Shown one piece after another: positions 19,971-28,180 of a DNA stretch of 64,000 nucleotides. The position numbers and the translations under genes were made by a program. The notes beneath the pieces are model-generated. The model was not told where the DNA came from, did not search any database, and saw nothing but the letters and a program-made list of their open reading frames with translations. The stretch's first letter is position 1. The number at the start of each line of letters is the position of its first letter. This stretch comes from Cronobacter muytjensii ATCC 51329 (GTDB taxonomy: Bacteria > Pseudomonadota > Gammaproteobacteria > Enterobacterales > Enterobacteriaceae): positions 1,054,001-1,118,000 of the forward strand of contig NZ_CP012268.1 of assembly GCF_001277195.1 (NCBI RefSeq), given 5' to 3'.

Positions 19971-21161
19971 ATGGAACAAACCTGGCGTTGGTATGGGCCG
20001 AACGATCCGGTATCGCTGGATGACATCAGACAGGCCGGGGCAACCGGCATCGTCACCGCACTGCACCACATCCCGAACGGCGAAGTCTGGCCGGTAGAGG
20101 AGATCAAAAAGCGTCAGGCGGAGCTTGCGCAAAAAGGGCTCACCTGGTCGGTGGTGGAAAGCATCCCGGTACATGAAGATATCAAAACCCATACCGGTCA
20201 GTACGATCTCTATATCGCCCGCTACCAGCAGAGCATTCGCAATCTGGCGGCCTGCGGCATCGACACTGTCTGCTACAACTTTATGCCGATCCTCGACTGG
20301 ACGCGCACCGATCTCGAATATACGCTGCCGGACGGCTCGAAAGCGCTGCGTTTCGATCAGATTGCCTTCGCCGCGTTTGAACTGCACATCTTAAAGCGCG
20401 ACGGCGCGCACCAGGATTATACGCAAGAAGAGCAGCGCCAGGCGCAGGACTATTTCCACGCCATGAGCGAGGCGCAGATTGAGACGCTGACGCGTAATAT
20501 CATCGCCGGCCTGCCGGGCGCGGAAGAGGGCTACACGCTGGATCAGTTCCGCGCGCGTCTCGCTGAATATGACGGCATCGATAAAGCCGCGCTGCGCGAC
20601 AACATGGCTTATTTCCTGAAAGCTATCGTACCGGTGGCGGAAGAAGCGGGTGTGCGCCTGGCCGTGCATCCGGACGATCCGCCGCGCCCGATCCTCGGTC
20701 TGCCACGCATTGTCTCAACTATCGAAGATATGCAGTGGCTCAAAGAGACGGTCGACAGCATTTATAATGGCTTTACCATGTGCACCGGCTCTTACGGCGT
20801 ACGGGCTGATAACGATCTGGTGCGGATGGTGGAAACCTTCGCCGATCGTATTCACTTCACGCATCTGCGCGCCACCTGCCGCGAAGCGAACCCGAAAACC
20901 TTCCACGAAGCGGCGCACCTGTATGGCGACGTCGATATGGTGGCGGTGGTGAAGGCGATCCTGACCGAAGAGCAGCGCCGTAAAAAAGCAGGCGATCTGC
21001 GCCCGATCCCGTTCCGCCCGGATCACGGTCATCAGATGCTTGACGATCTGCGTAAGAAAACCAACCCCGGCTATTCGGCGATTGGCCGCCTGAAAGGACT
21101 TGCCGAAGTACGCGGCGTGGAGCTCGCGCTGAAAAAGGTGCTGTTCCCGGATCTGCTGTAA
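19971..21161 (+). CDS. uxuA: Mannonate dehydratase UxuA
   Basis: A 396-residue protein (E. coli 394) starting MEQTWRWYGPNDPVSL. It has the TIM-barrel xylose-isomerase-like fold. Metal-binding segments are visible as AVHPDDPPRP, NGFTMCTGSYG and HLRAT, with RPDHGHQ near the C-terminus. It dehydrates D-mannonate to 2-keto-3-deoxygluconate in glucuronate breakdown. AAGGAGAGGG precedes the ATG. In E. coli K-12 uxuA lies elsewhere, in uxuAB. Here it stands alone and divergent from yeiQ, so this is a relocated or extra locus. Confidence 0.95.
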   Translation: MEQTWRWYGPNDPVSLDDIRQAGATGIVTALHHIPNGEVWPVEEIKKRQAELAQKGLTWSVVESIPVHEDIKTHTGQYDLYIARYQQSIRNLAACGIDTVCYNFMPILDWTRTDLEYTLPDGSKALRFDQIAFAAFELHILKRDGAHQDYTQEEQRQAQDYFHAMSEAQIETLTRNIIAGLPGAEEGYTLDQFRARLAEYDGIDKAALRDNMAYFLKAIVPVAEEAGVRLAVHPDDPPRPILGLPRIVSTIEDMQWLKETVDSIYNGFTMCTGSYGVRADNDLVRMVETFADRIHFTHLRATCREANPKTFHEAAHLYGDVDMVAVVKAILTEEQRRKKAGDLRPIPFRPDHGHQMLDDLRKKTNPGYSAIGRLKGLAEVRGVELALKKVLFPDLL

Positions 21162-21181
21162 ACCGTAAGTCACGCAGAAAT

Positions 21182-21213
21182 AAAAAAAGCCCCGCAGCGC
21201 GGGGCTTTTGTTT
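21182..21213. terminator. Bidirectional terminator between uxuA and efpL
   Basis: AAAAGCCCC (21185-21193) and GGGGCTTTT (21201-21209) form the stem, with seven A before and T-rich sequence after. It can serve both convergent genes. Confidence 0.88.
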
Positions 21214-21227
21214 TACTCAGTTAGCGC

Positions 21228-21800
21228 TTATTCGGCGCGGCCCATATAGCGGCGCTCGGCGATATGCACACGGATTTTCTCACCGGCGCTCAGGTATTCC
21301 GGCACCTGAATCACTACGCCGGAGGAGAGTGTCGCAGGCTTGGAGCGGGCGCTTGCAGACGCGCCTTTAATGCCCGGCGCGGTCTCGACGATTTCGAGAT
21401 CCACGGTCTGCGGCAGCTCCAGCGCCAGCAGCTGGCCGTCCCAGGTCAGTACCTGCATATCCGGCATGCCGCCTTCCGGCATAAACAGCAGCTCTTCTTC
21501 GATCTGGTCTTTGGTAAAGGTGTACGGCGTGTAGTCTTCTTTATCCATAAAGACATACTCGTTGCCGTCGACGTAGGAGAAATCCACAAAGCGGCGGGTC
21601 AGCGTGATGGTGTCCAGGATATCGTCGCCTTTAAAGCGCTCTTCCACTTTTTGCCCGGTGCGGACGTCGGAAAACCGCATTTTGTACAGTGTGGCCGCGC
21701 CGCGCGCGCTCGGGGACTGAATGTCGATATCTTTTACAATCAGCAGTTTGCCGTTGTAATTCAGCACCATACCTTTTTTAATTTCGTTCGCTCTTGGCAT
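21228..21800 (-). CDS. efpL: Elongation factor P-like protein EfpL (YeiP)
   Basis: A 190-residue protein, the exact length of E. coli YeiP, starting MPRANEIKKGMVLNYNGK. It has the three-domain EF-P architecture. The tip loop reads SPSARGAATLY with an unmodified arginine at residue 33 where EF-P carries its modified lysine. This is the mark of the EfpL paralogue, which relieves ribosome stalling at proline-rich and other difficult motifs. In E. coli it has been tied to carbon source and acetylation state. It is convergent with uxuA and divergent from the acetyltransferase gene. Confidence 0.96.
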   Translation of the reverse strand: MPRANEIKKGMVLNYNGKLLIVKDIDIQSPSARGAATLYKMRFSDVRTGQKVEERFKGDDILDTITLTRRFVDFSYVDGNEYVFMDKEDYTPYTFTKDQIEEELLFMPEGGMPDMQVLTWDGQLLALELPQTVDLEIVETAPGIKGASASARSKPATLSSGVVIQVPEYLSAGEKIRVHIAERRYMGRAE

Positions 21801-21993
21801 CGGAGTGTCCTGTTAAGCTGGAATATGCAAAATATCGCGACAAGTTACTCGCGAGACACGCGCCAGGCAAGCGGAATTACGTACATTGCGAGACGTGCCG
21901 AAAAAGCGACGCGCGGCGGGCTTTTTCGGCGTCAGGGCTGTACCCGGCCGGGCAAAACGCTACAATGCCCGCCTTTCACGCGAGGAGCGCGCT

Positions 21994-22437
21994 ATGTCGA
22001 TTTCCATCCGTCATGTCCTGCCTGAAGAGACCGCCGCTGTTTACCGTCTGATCCCGGAGTTCGCCGGGCTGCATGACGCGCACGCTATCCGCCAGCGTAT
22101 CGGCGATCGCGCCGCCTGCGCGCTGGTGGCGTATGACGAGGCGCAGCCGGTCGGTTTTAAGCTCGGTTATGAAACGGCGCCCGGCGAATTTTACAGCTGG
22201 CTCGGCGGCGTGGTGTCCGCGTACCGACGCGACGGCGTGGCGCAGCGCCTTCTTGAGACGCAGGAGCGCTGGGCGCAGGAAAATGGCTACCGGCGGCTGC
22301 GCGTGAAAACCCGCAACCGGTTTCGCGCCATGTTGATGCTGCTTATCCGTAACGGCTATCAGATTATCGAACTGGAAAAAAAGGGCGAGGCCGCAGACTA
22401 CCGGCTGCTGCTTGAAAAATCACTGACCGGCGCGTAG
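21994..22437 (+). CDS. GNAT family N-acetyltransferase
   Basis: From ATG 21994, preceded by GAGGAG at 6-nt spacing, the protein has 147 residues, one GNAT domain. The acetyl-CoA-binding motif A is visible as GVVSAYRRDGVAQRLLETQ, with the R-x-x-G-x-A pattern, and motif B around NRFRAMLMLLIRNGY. The substrate cannot be told. Longer readings from 21886 are not supported by a ribosome-binding site. yeiW follows after 20 bp, so the two are likely co-transcribed. I do not know an E. coli K-12 gene at this place. Confidence 0.85.
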   Translation: MSISIRHVLPEETAAVYRLIPEFAGLHDAHAIRQRIGDRAACALVAYDEAQPVGFKLGYETAPGEFYSWLGGVVSAYRRDGVAQRLLETQERWAQENGYRRLRVKTRNRFRAMLMLLIRNGYQIIELEKKGEAADYRLLLEKSLTGA

Positions 22438-22457
22438 CGCGTCGTCACGGAGAGTTT

Positions 22458-22712
22458 ATGGACTGTCGCCCCGACTGCGGCGCCTGCTGCACCGCACCGT
22501 CGATCTCAAGCCCCATTCCCGGTATGCCCGACGGCAAGCCGGCGAATACGCCTTGCGTCCAGCTTGACGAACGCCTGCGCTGTAAACTTTTTGGCTCGCC
22601 GCTGCGCCCGAAAGTGTGCGGCGGCCTGCAACCGTCGCAGGAGATGTGCGGCACAAACCGCCACGCGGCGATGGCGTATCTCATCCATCTTGAGGCGCTC
22701 ACCGCGCCTTAA
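22458..22712 (+). CDS. yeiW: Cysteine-rich YkgJ-type metal-binding protein YeiW
   Basis: An 84-residue protein, the same length and start as E. coli YeiW (MDCRPDCGACCTAPSIS). Seven cysteines occur: CRPDCGACC near the start, then single ones around NTPCVQ, RCKLF, KVCGG and EMCG. The set is typical of the YkgJ/UPF0153 family predicted to chelate zinc or iron. The function is unknown. Its TAA overlaps the stop codon of convergent setB in the shared sequence TTAA (22709-22712). Confidence 0.93.
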   Translation: MDCRPDCGACCTAPSISSPIPGMPDGKPANTPCVQLDERLRCKLFGSPLRPKVCGGLQPSQEMCGTNRHAAMAYLIHLEALTAP

Positions 22713-23890
22713 ACGTCTTTAATGCGCCACAGGCACCAGACCGCGCCCGCGGTCATGCCCAGCGCTACGTAAAACACCGAGTGGTAATTCCAGAGTTCTG
22801 CAATCACCCCCGCAAGCGAGCCGGCGATTATCCAGCCCACGCGCGTGGTGTTGGTGTACAGCGTTGTGGCGGCGCCCGCCTGGCCTGGCATCAGATCCTG
22901 GAAATAGAGCATCCCGATTCCCGCCAGAATTCCGATATAGACAGCGTTCAGCAGCTGTAGCGTCAGCAGCAGCGCCGGGCTTTGCAGCGTCAGCATACCG
23001 AGATAAAACAGTACGCCCGCCACAACGGCGACGCGCATCAGAAAGCGTTTGCCGAATTTCCGGGCGTAATAGCCCGCAATGAGCATTACCGGGATCTCAA
23101 GCCCTGCCGCCGCGCCCATCATCACGCCCGCCAGTTTCTCCGGCAGGTGCAATTCGTTAATCAGGTACAGCGGCATATTAATGATGTAGAGGCTGTTGGT
23201 GCCCCACATCAGCGTACAAATCGAAAACAGCAGCAGCGCGTCGCGACGGTTGCGGCGGGGCGCTTCTAAAGGCGCTGTGGTGGCGAGCGGCTCTTTGCGC
23301 ATCGACGGCAGGAAAAACCAGACCATCAGCGCGCAGAGCACAAACGCGGCGGCGGCGCTGATATACATCGTCTGAAAACCAAAACCCATCGCCAGCGCAT
23401 AGGCCAGCGGCGGGCCGACCACCCAGGCGAGCGACACCTGCGCGCGCAGAATCGAACTGAACATCACCGCTTCACGTCCGGTGCGGTCAGCGTGCTCGCG
23501 CGCCAGCGCGAACATCTGCGGGTTGGCGGTGGAACCAAAACTGCTCAGGAACACGCCCACAAACAGCAAAATGAAATAGTTGCGGTTCCATGCGAACAGC
23601 AGACACGCCAGCGCGCCTAACAGGCAGCAGGCGAAAATCAGCGACTTGCGATCGCCCTTGCGATCGGAACGGCCCGCCAGAAACTGGCTGACGAAAATCC
23701 CGATGATCGCGCTGCCGGTAAAAAAGAAGCCGACCATCGCCGGGCGGGCGTGCACTTCTTCCGTCAGGAACAGGCTGAGCGTCGGGGTTTGTAGCGCGCC
23801 GGCAATACCGGTGAGAAAGGCGACAATCAGAAACGAGGCGGAGGTGAAGTCGAGCGGTCTTTGCGGCGTGGCGAGGGAGTCGTTTTGCAT
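22709..23890 (-). CDS. setB: Sugar efflux transporter SetB
   Basis: From ATG 23888-23890 the protein has 393 residues, as E. coli SetB. It has 12 predicted membrane segments and the MFS motif QFLAGRSDRKGDRKSL. SetB exports lactose and glucose analogues in E. coli and has also been connected with chromosome segregation. The open frame beyond 23890 is not conserved. The gene is divergent from fruBKA across a 368-bp region and ends overlapping yeiW by four bases. Confidence 0.94.
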   Translation of the reverse strand: MQNDSLATPQRPLDFTSASFLIVAFLTGIAGALQTPTLSLFLTEEVHARPAMVGFFFTGSAIIGIFVSQFLAGRSDRKGDRKSLIFACCLLGALACLLFAWNRNYFILLFVGVFLSSFGSTANPQMFALAREHADRTGREAVMFSSILRAQVSLAWVVGPPLAYALAMGFGFQTMYISAAAAFVLCALMVWFFLPSMRKEPLATTAPLEAPRRNRRDALLLFSICTLMWGTNSLYIINMPLYLINELHLPEKLAGVMMGAAAGLEIPVMLIAGYYARKFGKRFLMRVAVVAGVLFYLGMLTLQSPALLLTLQLLNAVYIGILAGIGMLYFQDLMPGQAGAATTLYTNTTRVGWIIAGSLAGVIAELWNYHSVFYVALGMTAGAVWCLWRIKDV

Positions 23891-24081
23891 AATGAAAACA
23901 AAATCAGGAAAGAAGGGGCGGAGTTTACGCCCCTTGCCATACTTTGAACAGCGGCCAGCGGGTGAGACGCCACAAAAAATCAAAATGGCATTTCAGAATG
24001 AAACGCCACGTTGTAAAAGCGAGCTGACGCCTGCTGAAACCGGCTGAAACAGAATGCCGTCGCGTTTCACTAAAGGATGAA

Positions 24082-24204
24082 ATGTGCGGGATCTCTAATA
24101 TTCAATACGTGAATAACGGCTTTTCTTGCGCACGGGCTATGGAAAATGCAGACTTTCTTGAAACGTTTCAGCGTTATCTCGTTTTCGCTCATTTGACGGG
24201 ATAA
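24082..24204 (+). CDS. Possible 40-codon leader ORF before fruB (weak)
   Basis: An ATG preceded by AAAGGATGA opens a 40-codon frame (MCGISNIQYVNNG and so on) ending in TAA at 24202-24204, 54 bp before fruB. The perfect Cra operator lies inside it. I know of no homologue and the composition is not distinctive. It may be chance, but the ribosome-binding site is better than expected by accident. Confidence 0.2.
   Translation: MCGISNIQYVNNGFSCARAMENADFLETFQRYLVFAHLTG
24159..24170. promoter_or_regulatory. Cra (FruR) operator upstream of fruB
   Basis: TGAAACGTTTCA is a perfect palindrome and a full match to the Cra consensus TGAAWCGNTTCA. It lies about 90 bp before the fruB start. E. coli fruBKA is repressed by Cra from two operators, relieved by fructose-1-phosphate. 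Confidence 0.88.
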
Positions 24205-24225
24205 CGCTCTTTTTCTCACAACGGC

Positions 24226-24237
24226 TGAAACGATTCG
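24226..24237. promoter_or_regulatory. Second Cra operator before fruB
   Basis: TGAAACGATTCG matches the Cra consensus at all but the last base. It lies 21 bp before the fruB ATG, where the proximal E. coli operator also sits. Confidence 0.75.
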
Positions 24238-24258
24238 GGTTCAGCAAGCGAGGAGACC

Positions 24259-25392
24259 ATGTTCCAGTTATCTGTTCAGGATATCCATCCCGGCGCACAG
24301 GCCGGTAATAAAGAAGCGGCGATTCGTCAGGTGGCTGACGCGCTGGTAAACGCAGGCAACGTCAGCGCCGGTTATGTTGACGGCATGCTGGCCCGCGAGC
24401 AGCAAACGTCTACCTTCTTAGGCAACGGTATCGCTATTCCTCACGGGACGACCGACACCCGCGATCAGGTGCTGAAAACCGGCGTTCAGGTGTTTCAGTT
24501 CCCGCAGGGCGTGGCCTGGGGCGAGGATCAAATCGCCTATGTCGCTATTGGCATCGCCGCCAGCTCTGACGAACATCTCGGTCTGCTGCGTCAGCTCACG
24601 CATGTACTGAGCGACGACGCCATTGCTGAACAGCTGAAAACCGCCGCCACGGCGGAAGAGCTGCGCGCCCTGCTGATGGGCGAGAAGCAAAGCGCGGGCA
24701 TGAAACTTGATAACGATACCATCACGCTTGACGTCGCGGCGACAAGCCTGGTGACGTTGCAGGCGCTGAACGCCGGTCGTCTCAGCGAGGCAGGCGCGGT
24801 GGACGCGGAATTCGTCAGCCATGTGATTAACGCGAAGCCGCTGAATCTCGGTCAGGGCGTCTGGCTTGCCGACAGCCCGAATGGCAACCTGACCAGCGCC
24901 GTTGCGGCGTGCCGTCCGGCGCAGCCGTTTACGCAGGAGGGCGAAACCGTCGGTCTCCTGCTGACCGTCGCCGTTGCCGACGACCAGCCCTTGCAGGTGC
25001 TGGGCCGCGTCAGCGAACTGCTAATCGCCAATAAAGCTGAACGTCTGCTGAACGCTGACGCCGCCACGCTGCTGTCGCTTCTGACCAGCGACGACGCGCT
25101 GGCCGACGATGTGCTGAGCGCCGAGTTTACCGTGCGTAACGAGCACGGCCTGCACGCCCGCCCGGGCACTGTGCTGGTGAATACCATCAAGCAGTTCAGC
25201 AGCGATGTCACCGTGACCAACCTTGACGGCTCCGGCAAACCGGCCAACGGCCGCAGCCTGATGAAAGTCGTCGCGCTGGGCGTGAAGAAAGGTCATCGCC
25301 TGCGCTTTACCGCGCAGGGCGATGACGCGCAGGCGGCGCTGGACGCCATCGGCGAAGCCATTAACGCCGGCCTCGGGGAGGGCGCAGCATGA
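24259..25392 (+). CDS. fruB: Fructose PTS multiphosphoryl transfer protein FruB (EIIA-M-FPr)
   Basis: A 377-residue fusion (E. coli 376). An EIIA-Fru domain (1 to about 145) has its phosphorylated histidine at 62 (AIPHGT). A middle domain follows. An HPr-like FPr domain (about 287-377) has the active histidine at 299 (EHGLHARPG). It passes phosphate from enzyme I to FruA during fructose uptake. The ATG follows GCGAGGAGACC. The last four bases overlap the fruK start (ATGA), coupling translation. Confidence 0.97.
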   Translation: MFQLSVQDIHPGAQAGNKEAAIRQVADALVNAGNVSAGYVDGMLAREQQTSTFLGNGIAIPHGTTDTRDQVLKTGVQVFQFPQGVAWGEDQIAYVAIGIAASSDEHLGLLRQLTHVLSDDAIAEQLKTAATAEELRALLMGEKQSAGMKLDNDTITLDVAATSLVTLQALNAGRLSEAGAVDAEFVSHVINAKPLNLGQGVWLADSPNGNLTSAVAACRPAQPFTQEGETVGLLLTVAVADDQPLQVLGRVSELLIANKAERLLNADAATLLSLLTSDDALADDVLSAEFTVRNEHGLHARPGTVLVNTIKQFSSDVTVTNLDGSGKPANGRSLMKVVALGVKKGHRLRFTAQGDDAQAALDAIGEAINAGLGEGAA

Positions 25393-26327
25393 GCAGACGC
25401 GTCGCCACCATTACCCTTAACCCGGCATACGACCTGGTAGGTTACTGCGCAGAGATTGAGCGCGGCGAAGTTAACCTCGTGCGGACCACTGGCCTGCACG
25501 CGGCGGGTAAAGGCATTAACGTCGCCAAAGTGCTCAAAGATTTAGGTATCGACGTCACCGTCGGCGGTTTTCTTGGCAAAGACAACCAGGACGGCTTTCA
25601 GCAGCTGTTCAGCGAACTCGGCATCGCCAACCGTTTCCAGGTGGTGCAGGGCCGTACCCGCATCAACGTCAAGCTGACGGAGAAAGACGGCGAAGTGACC
25701 GACCTCAACTTCTCCGGTTTTGAAGTGACGCCTGCCGACTGGGAGCGTTTCGTTAACGACTCCTTAACCTGGCTTGGTCAGTTCGACATGGTCTGCGTCA
25801 GCGGCAGCCTGCCGTCGGGCGTCTCCCCGGAGGCGTTTACCGACTGGATGACCCGCCTGCGCAGCCAGTGCCCGTGCATTATTTTCGACAGCAGCCGCGA
25901 GGCGCTGGTGGCCGGGCTGAAAGCCGCGCCGTGGCTGGTGAAGCCGAACCGCCGCGAGCTGGAGATCTGGGCCGGTCGCAAACTGCCGGAACTGAAAGAT
26001 GTTATCGAGGCGGCTCACGCGCTTCGCGAACAGGGTATCGCCCATGTGGTGATCTCTCTGGGCGCGGAAGGGGCGCTGTGGGTGAACGCGTCGGGTGAAT
26101 GGATCGCCAAACCGCCGTCCTGTGAAGTCGTCAGTACGGTCGGGGCAGGGGATTCCATGGTCGGCGGTCTCATTTACGGCCTGCTGATGCGTGAATCCAG
26201 TGAACATACCCTACGTCTTGCAACGGCGGTGGCGGCGCTGGCGGTCAGCCAGAGCAACGTCGGCATCACCGACAGGACACAGTTGGCCGCCATGATGGCG
26301 CGTGTCGACTTAAAACCCTTCCACTAA
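25389..26327 (+). CDS. fruK: 1-phosphofructokinase FruK
   Basis: A 312-residue PfkB-family sugar kinase, the E. coli length. The N-terminal motif GKGINVAKVLKDLG and the C-terminal anion-hole motif GAGDSMVGG with its catalytic Asp are present. It phosphorylates fructose-1-phosphate, delivered by FruA, to fructose-1,6-bisphosphate. It so removes the Cra-inactivating metabolite. It sits between fruB (4-bp overlap) and fruA (16-bp gap). Confidence 0.97.
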   Translation: MSRRVATITLNPAYDLVGYCAEIERGEVNLVRTTGLHAAGKGINVAKVLKDLGIDVTVGGFLGKDNQDGFQQLFSELGIANRFQVVQGRTRINVKLTEKDGEVTDLNFSGFEVTPADWERFVNDSLTWLGQFDMVCVSGSLPSGVSPEAFTDWMTRLRSQCPCIIFDSSREALVAGLKAAPWLVKPNRRELEIWAGRKLPELKDVIEAAHALREQGIAHVVISLGAEGALWVNASGEWIAKPPSCEVVSTVGAGDSMVGGLIYGLLMRESSEHTLRLATAVAALAVSQSNVGITDRTQLAAMMARVDLKPFH

Positions 26328-26343
26328 CAGCAGGAGAGGCATA

Positions 26344-28050
26344 ATGAAAACGCTGCTGATTATCGAGCCCGGGTGTGGACAGGCCCGCGCTTATATGGCG
26401 AAAACGCTGCTTGGCGCCGCCGCGCCAAAAGCGCATCTGGAACTGACTGACAACCCGAACGATGCGGAGCTGGCGATTGTTATCGGCAACGCCGTGCCGG
26501 GCGACACCTCGCTGAACGGCAAAAAGGTTTACCTCGGCGATATTAACCGCGCCGTGGCGCACCCGGAGCTTTTCTTAAGCGAAGCGAAATCTCACGCCGC
26601 GCCTTACAGCGCGCCTGCTGCGGCAGCGCCAGCGGCAAACGTCAGCGCCAGCGCCAGCGGCCCGAAACGCGTCGTGGCGGTGACAGCCTGCCCGACCGGT
26701 GTCGCGCACACCTTTATGGCGGCGGAAGCGATTGAAACTGAAGCTAAAAAACGCGGCTGGTGGGTGAAAGTGGAAACGCGCGGTTCGGTTGGCGCGGGCA
26801 ACGCTATCACGCCGGAAGAAGTGGCGCAGGCTGATCTGGTTATCGTGGCGGCGGATATCGAAGTGGATCTGGCGAAATTTGCCGGTAAGCCGATGTATCG
26901 CACCACCACCGGTCTTGCGCTGAAGAAAACCGCGCAGGAATTCGATAAAGCGGTGGCCGACGCGAAGCCGTATCAGCCTTCCGGCCAGACGGCGTCCGCC
27001 CAGGGCGACCAGAAAGCCCAGGGCGGCGGCGGTCCATACCGTCACCTGCTGACCGGCGTTTCATATATGCTGCCGATGGTGGTGGCGGGCGGTCTGCTGA
27101 TTGCGCTCTCCTTCGTGTTCGGTATCGAAGCCTTTAAACAGGAAGGCACGCTCGCGGCGGCGCTGATGAAAATCGGCGGCGGCTCCGCGTTCGCGCTGAT
27201 GGTGCCTGTGCTTGCCGGCTACATCGCGTTCTCTATCGCTGACCGTCCGGGTCTCACGCCAGGCCTTATCGGCGGTATGCTGGCGGTCAGCACCGGCTCC
27301 GGGTTCATCGGCGGTATTATCGCGGGCTTCCTCGCAGGCTACGTGGCGAAAGCCATCAGCGGCAAAGTGAAGCTGCCCCAGAGCATGGAGGCGCTGAAGC
27401 CAATCCTCATCATTCCGCTGTTCTCAAGCCTGATTGTCGGTCTGGCGATGATTTACGTGATTGGCACGCCGGTTGCGAAAATCCTGGCGGGCCTGACCGC
27501 GTGGCTGCAAAGCATGGGAACGGGCAATGCCGTTCTGCTGGGCGCTATCCTTGGCGCGATGATGTGTACTGACATGGGCGGCCCGGTCAATAAAGCGGCG
27601 TATGCCTTCGGTGTTGGCCTGCTTAGTTCTCAGGTTTATGCGCCGATGGCGGCGATTATGGCGGCCGGTATGGTTCCACCGCTGGCAATGGGTATCGCAA
27701 CGCTGGTGGCCCGTCGTAAGTTTGACAAAGGCCAGCAGGAAGGGGGCAAAGCGGCGCTGGTGCTGGGCCTGTGCTTTATCTCCGAAGGGGCTATCCCGTT
27801 CGCGGCGCGTGATCCGATGCGCGTCATCCCTTGCTGCATCGTGGGCGGCGCGGTAACCGGCGCTATCTCCATGGCGGTGGGCGCGAAACTGATGGCGCCG
27901 CACGGCGGTCTGTTCGTGCTGCTCATCCCAGGCGCTATCAGCCCGGTGCTGGGCTACCTGCTCGCCATCGTGGCAGGGGCGCTGCTGGCGGGTCTGGTTT
28001 ACGCTTTCCTGAAACGTCCGGAAAGCGAAATGGCGGCGAAAGCAGCCTGA
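26344..28050 (+). CDS. fruA: Fructose PTS permease FruA (EIIB'BC)
   Basis: A 568-residue protein (E. coli 563). A degenerate EIIB' domain (1 to about 85) is joined by an Ala/Ser-rich linker to the EIIB domain. There the phosphorylated Cys116 lies in VTACPTGVAHT. The EIIC membrane domain from about residue 230 transports fructose and releases fructose-1-phosphate. AGGAGAG precedes the ATG. It ends the fruBKA operon and is followed by a strong terminator. Confidence 0.97.
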   Translation: MKTLLIIEPGCGQARAYMAKTLLGAAAPKAHLELTDNPNDAELAIVIGNAVPGDTSLNGKKVYLGDINRAVAHPELFLSEAKSHAAPYSAPAAAAPAANVSASASGPKRVVAVTACPTGVAHTFMAAEAIETEAKKRGWWVKVETRGSVGAGNAITPEEVAQADLVIVAADIEVDLAKFAGKPMYRTTTGLALKKTAQEFDKAVADAKPYQPSGQTASAQGDQKAQGGGGPYRHLLTGVSYMLPMVVAGGLLIALSFVFGIEAFKQEGTLAAALMKIGGGSAFALMVPVLAGYIAFSIADRPGLTPGLIGGMLAVSTGSGFIGGIIAGFLAGYVAKAISGKVKLPQSMEALKPILIIPLFSSLIVGLAMIYVIGTPVAKILAGLTAWLQSMGTGNAVLLGAILGAMMCTDMGGPVNKAAYAFGVGLLSSQVYAPMAAIMAAGMVPPLAMGIATLVARRKFDKGQQEGGKAALVLGLCFISEGAIPFAARDPMRVIPCCIVGGAVTGAISMAVGAKLMAPHGGLFVLLIPGAISPVLGYLLAIVAGALLAGLVYAFLKRPESEMAAKAA

Positions 28051-28058
28051 CGATGAAG

Positions 28059-28086
28059 ACTCCCTGCTCCGGCAGGGAGTTTTTTT
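28059..28086 (+). terminator. Rho-independent terminator after fruA
   Basis: ACTCCCTGC (28059-28067), loop TCCG, GCAGGGAGT (28072-28080), then seven T. It lies nine bases after the fruA stop. Confidence 0.92.
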
Positions 28087-28180
28087 ATCCCCGTTGTCAT
28101 TTCTCGTTACCCCTCTTTTTTGCCCTCCGCACGGTTTGCGTCAACACTTAAACCTTTGACAAAACTCACAGGAGGACGCT

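Noticed and set aside
23891..24081. Extra Cra half-sites (TGAAAC repeats near 24037-24048)
   Set aside because: They lack the second half of the palindrome; only the two downstream sites meet the consensus.
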